Part shown: piece after piece, positions 1 to 10,059 of the stretch
How positions within the stretch are numbered: the first letter of the stretch is position 1
Layout of the letters: each line of letters starts with the position of its first letter
Assembly (NCBI RefSeq): GCF_901472495.1
Contig: NZ_LR590469.1
Coordinates: 1-64,000, forward strand
Reading direction: 5' to 3'
Source: Yersinia enterocolitica subsp. enterocolitica
Lineage (GTDB): Bacteria; Pseudomonadota; Gammaproteobacteria; Enterobacterales; Enterobacteriaceae
Length of the DNA stretch: 64,000 nucleotides
Program-made: the position numbers and the translations under genes
Notes under the pieces: model-generated
What the model was told of the DNA's origin: nothing
What the model saw: the letters and a program-made list of their open reading frames with translations, nothing else
Database searches by the model: none

Positions 1-3
1 TTT

Positions 4-884
4 ATGCGAGTAAGCTACATGATTGACGATATTGATGTATCTGTGGTTATTCCTGTCTATAACGCTGAGCGTTTTATTCGTACTGCTATTAGCTCGGTTT
101 TATCTCAGGAATATGTAAATATTGAAGTGATAATAATTGATGATGGCTCTACTGATTCTAGCGGTAAAATAATACAATCAATAAATGATGACAGAATAAA
201 ATATTTCAAAAAAGAAAATGGAGGAATTGTATCTGCTCTTAATTTTGCGATACCTAAAGTTCATGCAAATATAATTGCTAGAATGGATGCTGACGATATA
301 ATGGAACCATTAAGGTTAAGAAAACAACTTGACTATATGGCAAGGTATAACTTAGACGTTGTTGGTGGGAATATTAAGTTAATCGATGAAAATGACCGTA
401 TTATTGGAAGAAAAAAATTCCCGACTAATCACTTCGATATAATATCATCATTACCTTTATTAACCCTCTTTGTCATCCTGCAACCATGATTAGGACGGCC
501 GTATTAAAAAAAGCTAATGGGTATAGTTTAGGCACCGATGGAGCAGAGGATTTTGATTTATGGTGTAGATTATCGAGAGTATGTACTTTTGGGAGCGTCC
601 CTGAGGATTTACTTTCCTATAGATTAACATCTAACAGTATATCTCAAACATTACATTTACATCGAATATCTTTATGTACTAATTCTATTAGAAAAATATT
701 CCTAACGCTCCAATAGTTTTTTTATTCGTTTTCTTTGTATCTTTCAAAATCACTTGCTGTCCTTATTTATGCAGCTAAATATGCTTATATTACGAAATTT
801 AAATCTTTCTATTATATGATTTCTGGATTTATCAGAGCATTAAATTTCTCATTTAAAATACATAAGGGAAAAAATGAGTGTTAA
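4..884 (+). pseudogene. family 2 glycosyltransferase, broken
   Basis: This O-antigen sugar transferase is disrupted. The GT-A fold start is clear (VSVVIPVYNAERFI, then DDGSTDSS, then the D-x-D-like MDADD near residue 97). The frame is lost by a one-base deletion near 455-462. The next frame begins with the expected N-P-x-C-H-P block and runs to an in-frame TAG at 714-716. The same frame then continues as a plausible C-terminus to TAA at 882-884, overlapping the next gene's ATG at 874. The total of about 290 codons is normal for small GT2 enzymes. The true start may lie at 4 or 19, because the window edge hides the ribosome site. Sugar and acceptor cannot be read from the sequence. Confidence 0.75.
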
Positions 885-1724
885 CGTTCTTGTACAAGGG
901 GGATTAGGTAATCAATTATTTCAGGTGGCATGGGCTTACTATTTGAAGGATAAGCTAAAGTTCGATGTTAATTTAAATGTGCATCTTTTTTATCAACAAA
1001 GGCAGCATTCTTCTGTCAGCTTTTTCTCCTTGCTGGAGAATTAGAAACTATTCCTATTTCAGAAGAAAGAATACTTACTTTTAATGATGACCTACTATCT
1101 AAAATTATTAGATTTTCACTAAGAAAAATGAAGATTAATCATGTGCCCAAATATTTTGATATATGATTATGATGCTTTAAGTAGTTTAGACGATTGTTTG
1201 AAGATACCAATGCCTAATTATCACTATGGATATTTTCAATTTCCAGATGCTGCGCTATATTCTTCGGATTTTTTGAGAGTTAGCATAGCGAATAAACATG
1301 GCAATCTCATGGGAGATATTTGGTAATAATATATCTGATCATGTTGGTATTCATATCCGCAGAGGTGATTTTGTTACATCCAGCAGCAAGTTACATGTTG
1401 CTAGTGATATTGAATATATAAGTAATGCAATTGAAAAGTTTCCGGGTAGACGTTTTATGGTTTTTTCAGATGATATTGATTGGTGTAAAAAACATTTACC
1501 GAAAATTAGTTCAATTGATTATTTTTCTGGGAAATCAGCAATCGAAGATTTTATTGGATTGATGTGTTGCCAAGATTATATCTTGAGTGGAAGTACTTTT
1601 AGTTGGTGGGCCGCCATTCTTAATGGAAATAAATCAACTAAAGTTATTATTCCAAATTCAGATGCCCAGTTTTATGTCTGAGCAATCTAATAAAAAAATC
1701 GGTTGGAATTATGAACGAGTGTAA
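874..1724 (+). pseudogene. GT11 alpha-1,2-fucosyltransferase-like gene, multiply frameshifted
   Basis: The start MSVNVLVQGGLGNQLFQ is the N-terminus typical of GT11 fucosyltransferases. The hallmark H-x-R-R-G-D block appears downstream (HVGIHIRRGDF, about 1340-1372), as does the late SGSTFSWWAAILN segment. The frame changes about four times, near 1010-1020, 1155-1165, 1290-1325 and 1670, so no long ORF remains. The last frame ends at 1722-1724, overlapping the next gene's ATG at 1711. Intact, it would transfer fucose from GDP-fucose to the O unit, which fits gmd and fcl downstream. The family call is firm; function as written is lost. Confidence 0.75.
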
Positions 1725-2787
1725 AAGTGTTTGTATTATACAAAACTCAATAAAGACCGTTGTTGTGTTTAGGCTATCATATATTAAACAGTTACTATCT
1801 CGTGGGCATAAAGTATACTGTATTGCACCTAACGATGACAATGAGTCAGTTGATTGTCTAAAGAAATATGGTGTTATAGTTATTACTACGGATAATGAAC
1901 GTCTTTTATATAGATATTTTTTTATTAACCTATCATTGCTGTGGGTTTTATTCAAAGAGAAGTTTAAATTAACTGTGTCTTGTCATTTTCTTGTTACATT
2001 TATTTTCTCTATCCCATCAATTTTCTTTGCAAGAAAGACTGTTTGTTTTATTGAAGGTATCGGGACTTTTTTTACAAAAAATAAAGGTTTTCTCAATATA
2101 TTGAGATTATTGCTGACAAGAGGTGTTGGTAAAAGAATCTTCATGAACAAATATGAGAAGAATTTACTTGGTTGTGATGGTGATTTAGTGCTAGGTGGTA
2201 TCGGCGTTGACATTGAGAGTTTTTGTTATAGCTATAAAATAAAAAAATGCTCGAGAAAAATAGAACTACTCTATGTTGGACGTTTAGTTGAAGATAAAGG
2301 TATTTTTTATATTATCGAGCTAATCAAGCATTTAAAGTTGGCTGGTGTAGACTTTACTCTTAATGTTGTTGGTGATACTTACCCTGCTAACCCATCCTCT
2401 CTGACAGAAGATGATATAGCTAATTTAAAAGCTGAGTTTGAGGAAGACATAATTTTTCATGGCTATTTGTCTGATCTTCGTCATATTTATGCAAAAACTG
2501 ATGTTTTGCTTCTTTTGTCTAAACATGAAGGTTTTCCTGTCGTGGTTATGGAGGCTAACGCATGTGGTATTCCTGCAATATGTTATGCTGTGCCAGGCTG
2601 TATTGATGCCATTGAACATGGGGTCAATGGCTTCCTATTTAATGAGGGTGAAATCGAAGATATTGTGAAATTAATTAGCACTCAAAATTTTTCTTTATTG
2701 GCAACACAATGTCGTAATTATGCAGAAAAAAATTTCAATCAAGTAATCAAGAATAGAGCTATTATTGAGGCGATAGAATCGTTATGA
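1711..2787 (+). CDS. family 4 glycosyltransferase
   Basis: An intact GT-B fold transferase of 358 residues, probably adding one sugar to the lipid-linked O unit at the inner membrane. The C-terminal nucleotide-sugar domain starts at LLYVGRLVEDKGI (about residue 187). It carries the family's E-x7-E motif (EGFPVVVME, about residues 272-280) followed by an ACGIPAICY segment. The first 110 residues hold several hydrophobic stretches that could sit against the membrane. It overlaps the preceding gene's end and shares four bases with gmd (ATGA), so it is co-translated in the operon. The donor is unknown; fucose or mannose are options from the neighbouring pathways. Confidence 0.85.
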   Translation: MNECKSVCIIQNSIKTVVVFRLSYIKQLLSRGHKVYCIAPNDDNESVDCLKKYGVIVITTDNERLLYRYFFINLSLLWVLFKEKFKLTVSCHFLVTFIFSIPSIFFARKTVCFIEGIGTFFTKNKGFLNILRLLLTRGVGKRIFMNKYEKNLLGCDGDLVLGGIGVDIESFCYSYKIKKCSRKIELLYVGRLVEDKGIFYIIELIKHLKLAGVDFTLNVVGDTYPANPSSLTEDDIANLKAEFEEDIIFHGYLSDLRHIYAKTDVLLLLSKHEGFPVVVMEANACGIPAICYAVPGCIDAIEHGVNGFLFNEGEIEDIVKLISTQNFSLLATQCRNYAEKNFNQVIKNRAIIEAIESL

Positions 2788-3902
2788 AAAAGGCATTAAT
2801 CACAGGTATTACTGGCCAGGATGGATCTTATTTAGCTGAGTTTTTGTTAGAAAAAGGCTATCAAGTTCATGGTATTAAACGCCGTTCATCTTCTTTTAAT
2901 ACAAGCCGTATTGATCATATTTATCAAGACCCTCATGAAGTAAACCCTCATTTCTTTTTACATTACGGTGACTTGACTGATACTTCTAATCTAATCCGCC
3001 TGGTAAAAGAAATTCAACCTGACGAAATCTATAACTTAGGTGCTCAATCTCATGTGGCTGTTTCATTTGAATCACCTGAGTATACCGCAGATGTAGATGC
3101 TATGGGTACATTGCGTTTGTTAGAGGCAGTACGTATCAATGGGTTAGAACATAAAACTCGTTTTTACCAGGCTTCTACGTCAGAGCTTTACGGCTTGGTT
3201 CAAGAAATTCCGCAGCGAGAAACCACACCATTTTATCCCCGCTCTCCGTATGCAGTTGCGAAGATGTATGCTTACTGGATTACAGTAAATTACCGTGAAT
3301 CCTATGGCATGTATGCCTGTAATGGAATTTTATTCAACCATGAATCTCCTCGCCGTGGGGAAACGTTTGTTACTCGTAAAATTACTCGGGCTATTGCTAA
3401 CATAGCACTCGGATTAGAAGATTGCTTGTATCTAGGGAATATGGATTCTCTGCGGGATTGGGGCCATGCGAAAGATTATGTTCGTATGCAATGGATGATG
3501 CTGCAGCAAGACCAACCTGAAGATTTTGTTATTGCAACTGGTAAACAGATTACGGTTCGCGAATTTGTTCGGATGTCTGCAAAAGAAGCGGGAATAGAAA
3601 TTGAATTTTCAGGCAAAGGAATTGATGAGATTGCTACTATATCTGCAATCAGCGATGAGTATGCAACTTCAGCAAAAGTAGGTGATATTATTGTTCGAGT
3701 CGATCCTCGATACTTTCGCCCTGCTGAAGTAGAAACACTTTTAGGTGATCCATCGAAGGCCAAAGAAAAGTTAGGCTGGGTTCCCGAGATAACTGTTGAA
3801 GAGATGTGCGCTGAAATGGTCGCTGGCGATTTACAGCAGGCTAAGCAGCATGCTTTGCTCAAAGCCAACGGTTTTGATGTATCCATTACTTTAGAGAGCT
3901 AA
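2784..3902 (+). CDS. gmd: GDP-mannose 4,6-dehydratase
   Basis: Gmd converts GDP-D-mannose to GDP-4-keto-6-deoxymannose in the cytoplasm, the first step to GDP-L-fucose. The short-chain dehydrogenase nucleotide motif ITGQDGSYLAE is at residues 9-19. The catalytic T-S-E set (STSELYG, about residue 132) and Tyr-x3-Lys (YAVAK, about 156-160) follow. At 372 residues it has normal length and no interruption. It starts in a four-base overlap with the upstream glycosyltransferase and is followed after five bases by fcl. Because fcl is broken as written, its product may be a dead end in this strain. Confidence 0.95.
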   Translation: MKKALITGITGQDGSYLAEFLLEKGYQVHGIKRRSSSFNTSRIDHIYQDPHEVNPHFFLHYGDLTDTSNLIRLVKEIQPDEIYNLGAQSHVAVSFESPEYTADVDAMGTLRLLEAVRINGLEHKTRFYQASTSELYGLVQEIPQRETTPFYPRSPYAVAKMYAYWITVNYRESYGMYACNGILFNHESPRRGETFVTRKITRAIANIALGLEDCLYLGNMDSLRDWGHAKDYVRMQWMMLQQDQPEDFVIATGKQITVREFVRMSAKEAGIEIEFSGKGIDEIATISAISDEYATSAKVGDIIVRVDPRYFRPAEVETLLGDPSKAKEKLGWVPEITVEEMCAEMVAGDLQQAKQHALLKANGFDVSITLES

Positions 3903-3907
3903 TACTG

Positions 3908-4875
3908 ATGGTTATGAAGCGCGTATTTGTGGCAGGGCACCGAGGCATGGTTGGGTCAGCGATTGTCCGTCAGTTAAAAGGTCGTAGTGATATTGAATTA
4001 ATTCTTAAAGCCCGCGCAGAATTAGATTTAATGTCTCAATCAGCTGTGCAGGCATTTTTTACTGCGGAGGCAATTGATGAGGTTTACCTTGCAGCGGCGA
4101 AAGTAGGAGGAATCCAGGCCAATAACAATTATCCCGCAGAATTCATTTATGAAAACCTGATGATCGAATGTAATATTATTAATGCAGCTCATATGGCGGG
4201 CATACATAAATTACTTTTCCTCGGTTCATCATGTATTTATCCCAAGATGGCGGACCAGCCTATGGAGCGAGTCGACACTGCTTACTGGCGTGCTGGAACC
4301 AACGAATGAACCTTATGCAATCGCCAAGATAGCCGGTATTAAATTGTGTGAATCGTACAATCGGCAATATAACCGTGATTACCGCAGCGTGATGCCAACT
4401 AATCTCTATGGTGAAAATGACAACTTCCATCCTGATAATTCTCATGTTATTCCTGCATTGTTACGTCGGTTTTCATGAAGCAAAAATGCGTAATGACAAT
4501 GAAATAATTGTTTGGGAAGTGGTAAACCGATGCGCGAGTTCTTACATGGTAGATGATATGGCTGCTGCCAGCATCTATGTGATGGAACTGGCAGATGATA
4601 TCTATGCTGCTAATACTCAGCCAATGTTATCGCATATTAATGTTGGAACGGGTATTGATTGTACTATTCGTGAATTAGCAGAAACGATTGCTCAAGTGGT
4701 TGGCTTTTCAGGTAAATTAGTTTTTGACTCAAGTAAACCAGATGGCGCACCTCGTAAGCTGATGGATGTAAGTCGTTTGGATAAATTAGGCTGGCGGTAT
4801 CAAATTTCCTTGGAAAAAGGTTTAAAGATGACCTATCAATGGTTCTTGGATAATCAAAATAACTTTAGGAAGTAA
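3908..4875 (+). pseudogene. fcl: GDP-L-fucose synthase, four single-base indels
   Basis: Fcl (WcaG) epimerises and reduces the Gmd product to GDP-L-fucose. The NADP site FVAGHRGMVGSAI and the Y-x3-K (YAIAK) are readable, and the product would be about 320 residues, but the frame breaks repeatedly. A base is missing near 4262-4266. One extra T lies in the T run at 4468-4471. A G is missing near 4514-4517, and an extra G lies near 4549-4552. The last two compensate each other over about 35 bases. Between them the residues are scrambled where VWGSGKPMREF is expected. Such paired indels suggest either base-calling error or recent inactivation. Confidence 0.85.
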
Positions 4876-4881
4876 CTGCGC

Positions 4882-6279
4882 ATGCTATTACCTGTAATTA
4901 TGGCTGGGGGGGCTGGCAGCCGCTTGTGGCCGCTATCTCGAACCCATTACCCCAAGCAATTCTTGGCTCTTACGTCAGAGTTGAGTATGTTCCAAGAAAC
5001 CTTACTTAGATTGGGAAATCTCCCCCATCTTTCACCATTAGTGATATGTAATGCAGAACATAGGTTTATTATTGCTGAGCAACTTAGGCAGCAAAATTTA
5101 TTGCATAGCGGCATAGTATTGGAGCCTATTGGGCGTAATACAGCACCTGCAATTGCCTTGGCTGCGCTACTTGCCACATCAAATGGTGAGGACCCGATAT
5201 TATTGGTACTAGCAGCTGATCATGTCATACAGGATAAGCCTGCATTCATTAGTGCTATTCAACTTGCAGAGCCTCTTGCAGAAATGGGTAAGTTGGTCAC
5301 TTTTGGAATAGTTCCTAATACACCTGAAACTGGGTATGGCTATATCCGACAAGGTAAGCAGATCGAAGGAGGAGCTTTTCAGGTTGACTCTTTTGTCGAG
5401 AAACCTGATTTAGCCAAAGCAGAGCAATATTTATCATCTGGTGATTATTACTGGAATAGTGGGATGTTTGTATTCAAAGCATCTCGTTATTTGCAAGAGT
5501 TGGAAAAGCATCGGCCAGATATTTTTGAAGCCTGTAAAAGTGCCATTGCCGGACAACGCAAGGATCTAGATTTTATTCGCCTTGATGAGGCTGCATTTTA
5601 CAGCTGTCCCGATGAGTCCATCGATTATGCAGTCATGGAAAGAACAAGCGATGCTGTCGTGGTTCCGATGAATGCGCAATGGAGTGATGTCGGGTGTTGG
5701 TCTGCGCTCTGGGAAATCAATGATAAAGATAGCCATGGTAATGTGGTTCGTGGCGACGTATTAACGGAAGATACAAACAATAGCTATATCTACTCTCAGA
5801 ATAGATTAGTAGCCACTGTCGGTATTAATGATTTAATTATTGTCGAAACCAAAGATGCTTTATTGGTGGCGAATAAGAATAAAGTTCAAAGCGTTAAAGA
5901 AATCGTTGGGCAACTTAAACTTGGCTCGCGACTTGAATATCTCCAGCATAAGGAAGTCTATCGACCTTGGGGGTCGCATGATGCGATTGCTGAAGGTGTC
6001 CGATATCATGTACAGCATGTAACAATCAAACCGGGACAACGGACTGCGACTCAAATTCATCATCATCGAGCTGAACACTGGGTTGTCGTCTCTGGGACGG
6101 CCAGAGTATATAGAGACAACGAAAGTTATTTAGTGACAGAGAATGAGTCAACCTATATTGCTGTTGGAGTGGCTCACTCTATTGAGAATCCAGGAAAACT
6201 TCCTCTGGAAATTATAGAGGTTCGTACTGGAAGTTACTTAGAAGAAGATGATATTGTTCGAATTGAGCATAAAATATAG
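4882..6279 (+). CDS. manC: mannose-1-phosphate guanylyltransferase
   Basis: ManC makes GDP-mannose from mannose-1-phosphate and GTP, feeding Gmd. The pyrophosphorylase signature GGAGSRLWPLSR is at about residues 9-20. The sugar-binding FVEKPD block is near residue 172. A C-terminal cupin (HHHRAEHWVVVSGTARV) is the region related to type II phosphomannose isomerase. At 465 residues it is full length. It follows fcl by six bases and precedes manB by 11 bases, so one operon is likely. It is intact despite indels in both neighbours. Confidence 0.95.
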   Translation: MLLPVIMAGGAGSRLWPLSRTHYPKQFLALTSELSMFQETLLRLGNLPHLSPLVICNAEHRFIIAEQLRQQNLLHSGIVLEPIGRNTAPAIALAALLATSNGEDPILLVLAADHVIQDKPAFISAIQLAEPLAEMGKLVTFGIVPNTPETGYGYIRQGKQIEGGAFQVDSFVEKPDLAKAEQYLSSGDYYWNSGMFVFKASRYLQELEKHRPDIFEACKSAIAGQRKDLDFIRLDEAAFYSCPDESIDYAVMERTSDAVVVPMNAQWSDVGCWSALWEINDKDSHGNVVRGDVLTEDTNNSYIYSQNRLVATVGINDLIIVETKDALLVANKNKVQSVKEIVGQLKLGSRLEYLQHKEVYRPWGSHDAIAEGVRYHVQHVTIKPGQRTATQIHHHRAEHWVVVSGTARVYRDNESYLVTENESTYIAVGVAHSIENPGKLPLEIIEVRTGSYLEEDDIVRIEHKI

Positions 6280-6290
6280 AGCTAGAAATC

Positions 6291-7662
6291 ATGAGTGCAC
6301 TAAGTTGTTTTAAAGCCTACGATATTCGTGGTCGATTAGGTGATGAATTAAATGAAGATATTGCTTACAGAATAGGCCGGGCATACGGCGAGTTTGAAAA
6401 GCCTAAGAGAGTAGTCGTTGGTGGCGATGTCAGATTGACCAGTGAAAGTCTAAAATTAGCACTGTCGCGTGGTTTACAAGATGCCGGTGTTGATGTATTA
6501 GATATTGGTTTATCTGGTACGGAAGAGATATATTTTTCAACTTTCCATTTAGATGTTGATGGTGGAATAGAAGTAACTGCCAGTCATAATCCAATCGATT
6601 ATAATGGTATGAAGTTAGTTCGAAAGAACGCTTGCCCTATTAGTGGTGATACTGGTTTACGAAATATCCAGCATTTAGCAGAAATTAATAAATTTCCACC
6701 AGTAGAACCATCAATGAAGGGTAGTTATGATAAAATATCGATTATTGATGACTATATTGACCATTTGATGGGATATGTAAATCCGTCTTTATTTAAGCCC
6801 TTGAGGTTAGTTGTTAATAGTGGAAATGGCGCTGCAGGGCATGTAATTGATGCGTTAGAGAAACGCTTTACTGCTTTAGATATTCCTATTACCTTGATTA
6901 AAATCCATAACGAGCCAGATGGCACTTTCCCTCATGGTATTCCCAATCCATTATTACCTGAATGTCGGCAAGATACAACGGATGCGGTGTTAGCCAATGG
7001 TGCTGATATGGGGATCGCTTTTGATGGTGATTTTGATCGCTGCTTCTTTTTTAACCATAACGGGGATTTTATTGAAGGGTATTATATTGTAGGTCTTTTG
7101 GCTGAGTTCTTTCTTCAAAAAGATGGTTTTAGTAAGATAATTCATGACCCACGTTTTAACTTGGAATACAATAGATATTGTCAATTCTTCCGGAGGAAAA
7201 GCGATAATGTCTAAAACTGGCCATGCTTTTATTAAAGAGCGCATGCGGAAAGAAGATGCAATTTATGGTGGTGAAATGAGTGCTCATCACTATTTTCGTG
7301 ATTTTGCTTATTGTGACTCAGGAATGATTCCATGGTTACTTATTTCAGAGATTATATCTGTCAAAGGAAAGAGTTTAGAACAATTAGTAAAAGAACGTAT
7401 GAAGGCCTATCCTGCGTCAGGAGAGATAAATTCCCTACTAATTGATCCAATATCTGCGATTGCAAGAGTTCGTGCTGCATATGAAGCCAAGGCTATTAAG
7501 ATTGATGAGATCGATGGCATTAGTATGGAGTTTGCAGAGTGGCGCTTCAATTTACGTAGTTCAAACACGGAATCTGTTGTTAGATTAAATGTTGAATCAA
7601 GGTGTGATACTAAACTAATGAACGAAGAAACTTCAAATATTTTACGCATATTAAGAGAGTGA
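6291..7662 (+). pseudogene. manB: phosphomannomutase, one-base frameshift
   Basis: ManB interconverts mannose-6-phosphate and mannose-1-phosphate. The first segment (6291-7214) carries the phosphoserine loop TASHNPIDYNGMK and the metal site FDGDFDRC. The second (in frame to 7662) carries GGEMSAHHYFRDF and the C-terminal RSSNTE phosphate loop. Removing one T from the four-T run at 7154-7157 restores a protein of about 457 residues, the family's normal size, reading DPRLTWNTIDIV across the join. The single homopolymer change makes a read error or a very recent mutation likely. Confidence 0.88.
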
Positions 7663-7723
7663 TTATGATTTCTATTTGACTTGTTGAATAATATTTTTGT
7701 ATCAATGATAAAATAGGATATTT

Positions 7724-8734
7724 ATGTCTATATTAATTACTGGTGGTGCTGGATATATAGGTTCTCATACAGTGCTTACATTGTTGGAACAAGGAAGGAA
7801 TGTTGTTGTTCTTGATAATCTAATTAATTCATCAGCAGAGTCCTTAGCCAGAGTCTCAAAGATTTGTGGACGAAAACCTAATTTTTATCATGGCGATATA
7901 CTTGATAGATCATGTCTTAAGCTTATTTTTTCAAGTCATAAAATTGATTCGGTTATCCATTTTGCAGGTTTGAAATCAGTAGGTGAGTCAGTTGAAAAAC
8001 CTATTGAGTATTATCAAAACAATGTAGTTGGTTCTATTACTTTACTTGAGGAAATGTGTTTAGCTAATGTCAAAAAATTAATATTCAGCTCTTCAGCAAC
8101 AGTATATGGTGAGCCTGAATTCGTTCCGTTGACTGAAAAAGCTAGAATTGGCGGGACGACTAACCCATATGGCACTTCAAAAGTGATGGTAGAGCAAATA
8201 TTAAAAGATTTCTCTTTAGCTCATCCCGACTATTCAATAACAGCGTTGCGTTATTTTAATCCAGTAGGCGCTCATCCTTCTGGTTTAATTGGTGAGGATC
8301 CTAACGGAAAACCCAATAATTTATTACCATTCATAACCCAGGTTGCCATTGGCAAATTATCTAAACTATTAGTGTATGGTAATGACTACGATACACCAGA
8401 TGGGTCTGGTATTAGAGATTATATTCATGTTATGGATCTCGCTGAAGGGCACCTTAGTACTTTAATTAACTTGACCTCAGGATTTCGTATATACAATTTA
8501 GGAACCGGAGTTGGCTATTCTGTTTTGCATATGATTAAGGAATTTGAGCGTATTACGGGTAAGAATATTCCATTTGACATTGTTAGCCGTAGGCCTGGTG
8601 ATATAGCTGAGTGTTGGGCAAGCCCTGAACTAGCACATCTAGAGTTAGGTTGGTATGCAAAAAGAACTTTAGTTGATATGCTTCAGGACGCTTGGAAATG
8701 GCAAAAAATGAATCCTAATGGTTATAACTGTTAG
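7724..8734 (+). CDS. gne: UDP-hexose/UDP-N-acetylhexosamine 4-epimerase
   Basis: An extended SDR epimerase of the GalE/Gne group, with the NAD motif GGAGYIGSH (residues 7-15), S-S-A-T-V-Y-G and Y-x3-K (YGTSK). At 336 residues it is full length. The position equivalent to E. coli GalE Tyr299 is Cys297 here (ECWAS). A small residue at that site opens the sugar pocket, and Y299C in E. coli GalE is known to allow UDP-GlcNAc/UDP-GalNAc epimerisation. Gne, supplying UDP-GalNAc for the O unit, is therefore the better name, and it matches the Yersinia gene position before wzz. The substrate assignment is inference. Confidence 0.85.
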   Translation: MSILITGGAGYIGSHTVLTLLEQGRNVVVLDNLINSSAESLARVSKICGRKPNFYHGDILDRSCLKLIFSSHKIDSVIHFAGLKSVGESVEKPIEYYQNNVVGSITLLEEMCLANVKKLIFSSSATVYGEPEFVPLTEKARIGGTTNPYGTSKVMVEQILKDFSLAHPDYSITALRYFNPVGAHPSGLIGEDPNGKPNNLLPFITQVAIGKLSKLLVYGNDYDTPDGSGIRDYIHVMDLAEGHLSTLINLTSGFRIYNLGTGVGYSVLHMIKEFERITGKNIPFDIVSRRPGDIAECWASPELAHLELGWYAKRTLVDMLQDAWKWQKMNPNGYNC

Positions 8735-8782
8735 TTATTATTTACAATGTTTTTCTTAATTTAATTGGTATGGGTAAAATTG

Positions 8783-9871
8783 ATGAGTGATAGATCACAG
8801 GGTAATGATAAAAAACCATCCCCGTTTGGAAAGTATATATTGCCTTCAAATAAAGAAGAAGTAGACCTTATAGAGATAATTTCAATAATATTTAGATCAT
8901 CCAAGTTGATCTTTATTGTACTCGCTATATTTACTCTTGTGGGTGGAGGGGTTGTGTTTTTTTCTCCAAAAGAATGGACTAGTTATGCAATAGTATCAGT
9001 TACTTCTGATGGTAAGATGCAACCACTTGAATCTATTGAGTCATCATTATCAGTGCTTAATATTGATTTGAATATTACCGCAGATGATCTGCTCATGGAT
9101 TTCAGGAAATACTACTCTTCTAAAGATATGTTGAGTAAATATATGTCCAAAGAGAAGGTTAACGCTAATAATTTTGCTGGGGTTAAAGGCAAGAATATAA
9201 ATTCAGATAGTGATGTTAAAGGTAATTACATTCTTACTTATAGTTCTAATTTAGAATATGGGTTAAAAGATGTTTTCACAGGTTATGTTAATTATATTAA
9301 CCGGAAAGTTAATGATAATCTTAATGACCAAATTAAATTCACCATAGATACAGCTAAAAAGATGGCCACTGAAGAATATAATTTAGCTTTACAACAGGTT
9401 GAGAATGAACATAAAATCAGAATCCAGAGATTAGAATACGCAGCTTCGATAGCTAAAGCGGCTGGTTTGCAGAAGCCAGCTATTGGTGCATTTGATATTT
9501 CTGCTAGTAGTAATAATTATCCAATATCCATGGGGTATGATTTATTAAATAGGCAGCTAGAAATTGAGAGGTCTATAACTGATCTCACAAGTGTTAATGC
9601 TGATTTATTGAATAAAAAACTCTACCTGAATAAAATAACCGCATTACAACCTGTTGTTATAGATGTCCCAACATTTAATTACTTGCAGGAGCCATCGGAT
9701 CCACTACAGCATAGTGTCCCATCTGAACCAATACTTCAAAATAGTAGAAAAGGTTTATTGACGATTATTTCATTTAGTTTTATTGGTTTAATTGGTTCTA
9801 TTACATTTGTATTGATGCGTTTTTTTGTTCGTGAGCGTCATAATTCCAGATTAGAACCACCAAAAAAATAA
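8783..9871 (+). CDS. wzz: O-antigen chain-length regulator
   Basis: An inner-membrane polysaccharide co-polymerase that sets the modal length of O chains built by Wzy. Two transmembrane segments flank a long, mostly helical periplasmic domain. The first is about residues 40-62 (hydrophobic run ending GGGVVFF); the second is near the C-terminus (TIISFSFIGLIGSITFVLMRFF begins about residue 326). The proline-rich stretch before the second segment is typical of Wzz. ATG at 8783 is preferred to a TTG six codons upstream. It is the last gene of the cluster and is followed by a terminator before gsk. Confidence 0.92.
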   Translation: MSDRSQGNDKKPSPFGKYILPSNKEEVDLIEIISIIFRSSKLIFIVLAIFTLVGGGVVFFSPKEWTSYAIVSVTSDGKMQPLESIESSLSVLNIDLNITADDLLMDFRKYYSSKDMLSKYMSKEKVNANNFAGVKGKNINSDSDVKGNYILTYSSNLEYGLKDVFTGYVNYINRKVNDNLNDQIKFTIDTAKKMATEEYNLALQQVENEHKIRIQRLEYAASIAKAAGLQKPAIGAFDISASSNNYPISMGYDLLNRQLEIERSITDLTSVNADLLNKKLYLNKITALQPVVIDVPTFNYLQEPSDPLQHSVPSEPILQNSRKGLLTIISFSFIGLIGSITFVLMRFFVRERHNSRLEPPKK

Positions 9872-9997
9872 ATTTATTATGCTCAGATAAAGAACTGTCG
9901 TGTTATAAAATACTAATTTTTTCATACGTATGCTTAATCTATCAGCGTATATTATGCTTACTGTAACAGACTATTTTGGTATTACTACTTATGTATG

Positions 9998-10028
9998 CCA
10001 GAGATTTTATCTCTGGTCTCCTTTTTTT
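9998..10028 (+). terminator. rho-independent terminator of the O-antigen operon
   Basis: A perfect 7-bp stem (CCAGAGA, 9998-10004, with TCTCTGG, 10010-10016) has a 5-base loop and is followed by a T-rich tract ending in seven Ts (10022-10028). It lies between wzz and gsk on the sense strand. Confidence 0.8.
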
Positions 10029-10059
10029 ATCTTCCCATTTCAATTTTTTACTCAAAACA

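Noticed and set aside
1647..1955. minus-strand gene in the O-antigen cluster
   Set aside because: It lies antisense to the fucosyltransferase end and the GT4 start and has no motif or ribosome site.
9976..10059. longer N-terminus for gsk
   Set aside because: The extra codons overlap a terminator hairpin and do not match the conserved MKFPGKRKS start.
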